A stretch of DNA of 16,458 nucleotides, from the NCBI GenBank assembly GCA_031365725.1, contig JANLYQ010000095.1, positions 1-16,458 of the forward strand. Direction: 5' to 3'. The stretch is from JANLYQ01 sp031365725. Its GTDB lineage: Bacteria; Actinomycetota; Actinomycetes; JACCUZ01. A program made the translations under genes and the position numbers. Of the stretch, positions 12,933 through 16,458 are shown piece after piece (position 1 is the first letter of the stretch; every line of letters starts with the position of its first letter). Below the pieces are notes generated by a model. The model did no database searches, was not told the origin of the DNA, and saw nothing but the letters and a program-made list of their open reading frames with translations.

Positions 12933-13400
12933 ATGACGGACAGGTCAGGGGACACGGCAGCGGCGGCGCTGATCCGCGCTGTACGTCGCCGAGCCGGCCT
13001 GTCGCAACGTGAGCTGGCCGAGCGGGCGGGGCTGCGACGGCAGGTCGTGGACCGGATCGAGTCTGGGACCACCGCATCCCCGACGTTCGACACGGTTCAG
13101 AGCCTGGTGCAGGCAGCCGGTCGGCACCTCACCCTTGACGGGGAAGCCGCCCCTCCGCCGGCAACCGACACCGACCGGCTGCGGGACCGCGGGCTGCGCC
13201 GCTACCCAGCCCACCTGGACGTCCGTCCGGTCGACCGGTTCGGCAGTTGGTGGGTCGACTGGGCGATCCTGAGCACCTACTCCTCTCGCATCTGGCACCA
13301 GGCGCCCCGTCAGCGACCGACGCACACCTTCGATCTGTCACGCGAGCGACGCGACTACGCTCGGACCCGTCCCCGAGACGTCGACCCGAGGAGCCGGGCA
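12933..13400 (+). CDS. XRE-family helix-turn-helix protein lacking its own stop codon
   Basis: A DNA-binding protein with an XRE/Cro-type helix-turn-helix at residues about 12-67 (LIRAVRRRAGLSQRELAERA, then RQVVDRIESGTTASPTFDTV). Residues 82-140 (RDRGLRRYPAHLDVRPVDRF, WWVDWAI, THTFDLSRERRDY) resemble the C-terminal part of small actinobacterial XRE proteins of about 140-150 aa. There is no stop after that point: the frame runs on through ARTRPRDVDPRSRA straight into the glyA start at 13401, making a potential 581-aa fusion. The end given here is where glyA begins. Either the stop was lost and read-through occurs, or ribosomes make both a fusion and free GlyA. The ATG at 12933 has no obvious ribosome-binding site. 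The target DNA is unknown. Confidence 0.65.
13356..13361 (+). promoter_or_regulatory. possible -10 element of glyA
   Basis: TACGCT (TANNNT) lies 39 bp before the glyA GTG, inside the 3' part of the HTH reading frame. With a start near 13368 it would give a leader of about 33 nt containing the GAGGAG ribosome-binding site. The -35 side is weak (CTGTCA at 13335-13340 with only 15 bp spacing). This would let glyA be transcribed independently. Confidence 0.3.
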
Positions 13401-14678
<1,278 letters not shown>

Positions 14679-14734
14679 CCAGACCGGCCGGGGCGACGTA
14701 CGCCCGACAGCGACGATCAAGGACAATCACCCGC

Positions 14735-16458
14735 ATGGAGATCTGGCCCGGCACTGCCTATCCGCTCGGCGCGACGTTCGACGGGGCGGGCACCAACTTC
14801 GCCTTGTTCTCCGAGGTCGCCGACCGCGTCGAGCTGTGCCTGTTCGACGGCAGCGACGGCAGCCGCCGGCTGACCGAGACCCGGGTCGACCTGCCCGAGT
14901 CCGACGGGTTCGTCTGGCACGGCTACCTGCCGCGAGTAGGCCCGGGCCAGCGCTACGGCTTCCGCGTCTACGGCCCGCGCGACCCCGCCCGCGGGTTGCG
15001 GGCCAACCCGTCCAAGCTGCTGTTGGACCCCTACGCGAAGGCCGTCGAGGGCCAGGTCGACTGGGCCGAGTCGCTGTTCGACTACCGCTTCAACTCCCAG
15101 GGCCGGGTCAACAACCTCGACTCCGGACGGCACGCCCCCAAGTCCGTGGTCATCAACCCGTTCTTCGACTGGCAGAACGACCGCCAGCCCAAGACGCCGT
15201 ACCACCAGACCGTCATCTACGAAGCCCACGTCCGAGGTCTCACGATGACCCACCCGGCCCTCCCGGACGACATCCGGGGCACCTACGCGGGCATCGGGCA
15301 CCCCGCAATCATCGAGCACCTGCACCGGATCGGCGTCACCGCGATCGAGCTCATGCCGGTGCACCAGTTCGTGCAGGACCACCACCTCGTCGAGCGCGGC
15401 CTGTCCAACTACTGGGGCTACAACACGATCGGCTTCTTTGCCCCGCACAACGCCTACAGCTCCAGCGGCCAACGGGGCCAGCAGGTGCTGGAGTTCAAGG
15501 CGATGGTGCGTGAGCTGCACGTCGCCGGCATCGAGGTCATCCTCGACGTCGTCTACAACCACACCGCCGAGGGCAACCAGATGGGCCCGACGCTGTCGTT
15601 CCGCGGCATCGACAACCAGGCCTACTACCGCCTCGTCGAGGACAGCCCCGAGCACTACTACGACACCACCGGCACCGGCAACACCCTGCTGATGCGACAC
15701 CCGCACGTGCTGCAGCTGATCATGGACTCGCTGCGCTACTGGGTGATCGACATGCACGTCGACGGCTTTCGCTTCGACCTTGCCTCGACACTGGCCCGCC
15801 AGTTCCACGAGGTCGATCGGCTTTCCGCGTTCTTCGACCTCGTGCAGCAGGACCCGGTGGTCTCCCAGGTCAAGCTCATCGCCGAGCCGTGGGACGTCGG
15901 CGACGGCGGCTACCAGGTCGGCAACTTCCCGCCGCTGTGGACCGAATGGAACGGCAAGTACCGCGACACCGTCCGCGACTTCTGGCGCGGCGAGCCGGCA
16001 ACCCTCGCGGAGTTCGCGTCACGCCTCACCGGGTCCGCCGACCTGTACCAGGGAGACGGCCGCCGGCCGCTGGCCTCCATCAACTTCGCCACCGCGCACG
16101 ACGGCTTCACCCTCAACGACCTCGTGACGTACAACGACAAGCGCAACGACGCCAACGGCGAGGGCAACGCCGACGGCGAGAGCCACAACCGGTCCTGGAA
16201 CTGCGGGGTCGAAGGCCCGACCGACGACCTCGAGGTGCTGGCGCTGCGCGAGCGGCAGAAGCGCAACATCCTCACCACGCTGTTCCTCTCCCAGGGCGTC
16301 CCGATGCTGTTGCACGGCGACGAGCTCGGCCGCACCCAGGAGGGCAACAACAACGTCTACTGCCAGGACAACCCGATCGCCTGGGTCGACTGGGCCTTGG
16401 CGAAGGAGAACTTCTCCCTCACCGATTTCGTCGCCTCACTGGTCCAGCTGCGCAAGGA
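14735..16458 (+). CDS. glgX: glycogen debranching enzyme GlgX (3' end outside the window)
   Basis: A glycoside hydrolase family 13 debranching enzyme of the GlgX/isoamylase group, which hydrolyses alpha-1,6 branches in glycogen after phosphorylase action. It is cut by the window end after 574 residues; the family is about 700 aa, so the C-terminal beta domain is missing from view. An N-terminal CBM48-like domain (WPGTAYPLGATFDGAGTNFA at 4-23) precedes the catalytic barrel: YEAHVRGLT (162-170), DVVYNHTAEG (271-280), the nucleophile Asp348 in DGFRFDLA, the acid/base Glu384 in AEPWD, and Asp456 in TAHDGF. The ATG at 14735 has AAGGA 11 nt upstream, and GACAAT 7 nt before it resembles a -10. It is oriented with glyA but unrelated in function. 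Confidence 0.93.
   Translation, partial: MEIWPGTAYPLGATFDGAGTNFALFSEVADRVELCLFDGSDGSRRLTETRVDLPESDGFVWHGYLPRVGPGQRYGFRVYGPRDPARGLRANPSKLLLDPYAKAVEGQVDWAESLFDYRFNSQGRVNNLDSGRHAPKSVVINPFFDWQNDRQPKTPYHQTVIYEAHVRGLTMTHPALPDDIRGTYAGIGHPAIIEHLHRIGVTAIELMPVHQFVQDHHLVERGLSNYWGYNTIGFFAPHNAYSSSGQRGQQVLEFKAMVRELHVAGIEVILDVVYNHTAEGNQMGPTLSFRGIDNQAYYRLVEDSPEHYYDTTGTGNTLLMRHPHVLQLIMDSLRYWVIDMHVDGFRFDLASTLARQFHEVDRLSAFFDLVQQDPVVSQVKLIAEPWDVGDGGYQVGNFPPLWTEWNGKYRDTVRDFWRGEPATLAEFASRLTGSADLYQGDGRRPLASINFATAHDGFTLNDLVTYNDKRNDANGEGNADGESHNRSWNCGVEGPTDDLEVLALRERQKRNILTTLFLSQGVPMLLHGDELGRTQEGNNNVYCQDNPIAWVDWALAKENFSLTDFVASLVQLRK

Noticed and set aside
14717..15808. 363-aa minus-strand open frame over glgX
   Set aside because: It is antisense to well-conserved GH13 catalytic motifs and shows no recognisable domain.

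Overview
The window is high-GC DNA with actinobacterial character: strong G/C bias at third codon positions, GTG/TTG starts, several start codons sitting 6-7 nt after a TANNNT hexamer (leaderless-like), an actinobacterial ECF42 sigma factor with its DGPF partner, and a siroheme sulfite reductase/APS reductase cluster behind a short leader peptide. Genus cannot be fixed by eye; a Nocardioides-like or other soil actinomycete is plausible.

Layout. (1) 1-446: a small one- or two-pass membrane protein of unknown role. (2) 447-2315: an ECF42 sigma-factor module, a YCII/DGPF protein followed by the sigma factor with its long C-terminal extension. Upstream lie a near-perfect 20-bp tandem repeat and a promoter-like TGTCGA-N17-CGAC matching the motif described for ECF42 targets. 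(3) 2316-2676: no intact gene; a truncated minus-strand remnant of a common actinobacterial protein family. (4) 2677-5326: a polytopic membrane diguanylate cyclase with intact GGDEF and I-site, an orphan Flp-type pilin and a histidine phosphatase. (5) 5367-7521, minus strand: yihY/brkB-like membrane protein followed by rsgA, a probable two-gene operon convergent with the phosphatase. (6) 7522-12358: a sulfite-reduction/siroheme operon of sulfite reductase, a 48-aa zinc-ribbon protein, APS reductase, a fused precorrin-2 dehydrogenase/uroporphyrinogen-III methyltransferase, and a sirohydrochlorin ferrochelatase. Most genes overlap by 1-4 nt. A 27-aa leader peptide of the actinobacterial type precedes it, followed by a GC hairpin and a second small hairpin that would bury the sulfite reductase ribosome-binding site. 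(7) 12359-12932: a gene-poor stretch with a 39-bp perfect direct repeat, a 42-nt imperfect hairpin, a heptamer tandem repeat and two DnaA-box-like 9-mers. (8) 12933-14678: an XRE-type helix-turn-helix protein that has no stop codon of its own and reads in frame into glyA. (9) 14735 to the right edge: glgX (glycogen debranching enzyme), cut by the window end.

How the genes work together. The sulfur operon converts APS to sulfite (CysH) and sulfite to sulfide (SirA), and makes the siroheme SirA needs from uroporphyrinogen III (CysG-like protein plus CbiX/SirB-like chelatase). The leader region suggests control by cysteine supply through ribosome stalling. No ATP sulfurylase, APS kinase or sulfate transporter is in the window. 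The clearest items for follow-up are the leader/attenuator region, the 48-aa zinc ribbon inside the operon, the HTH-glyA in-frame continuity and the ECF42 promoter architecture.
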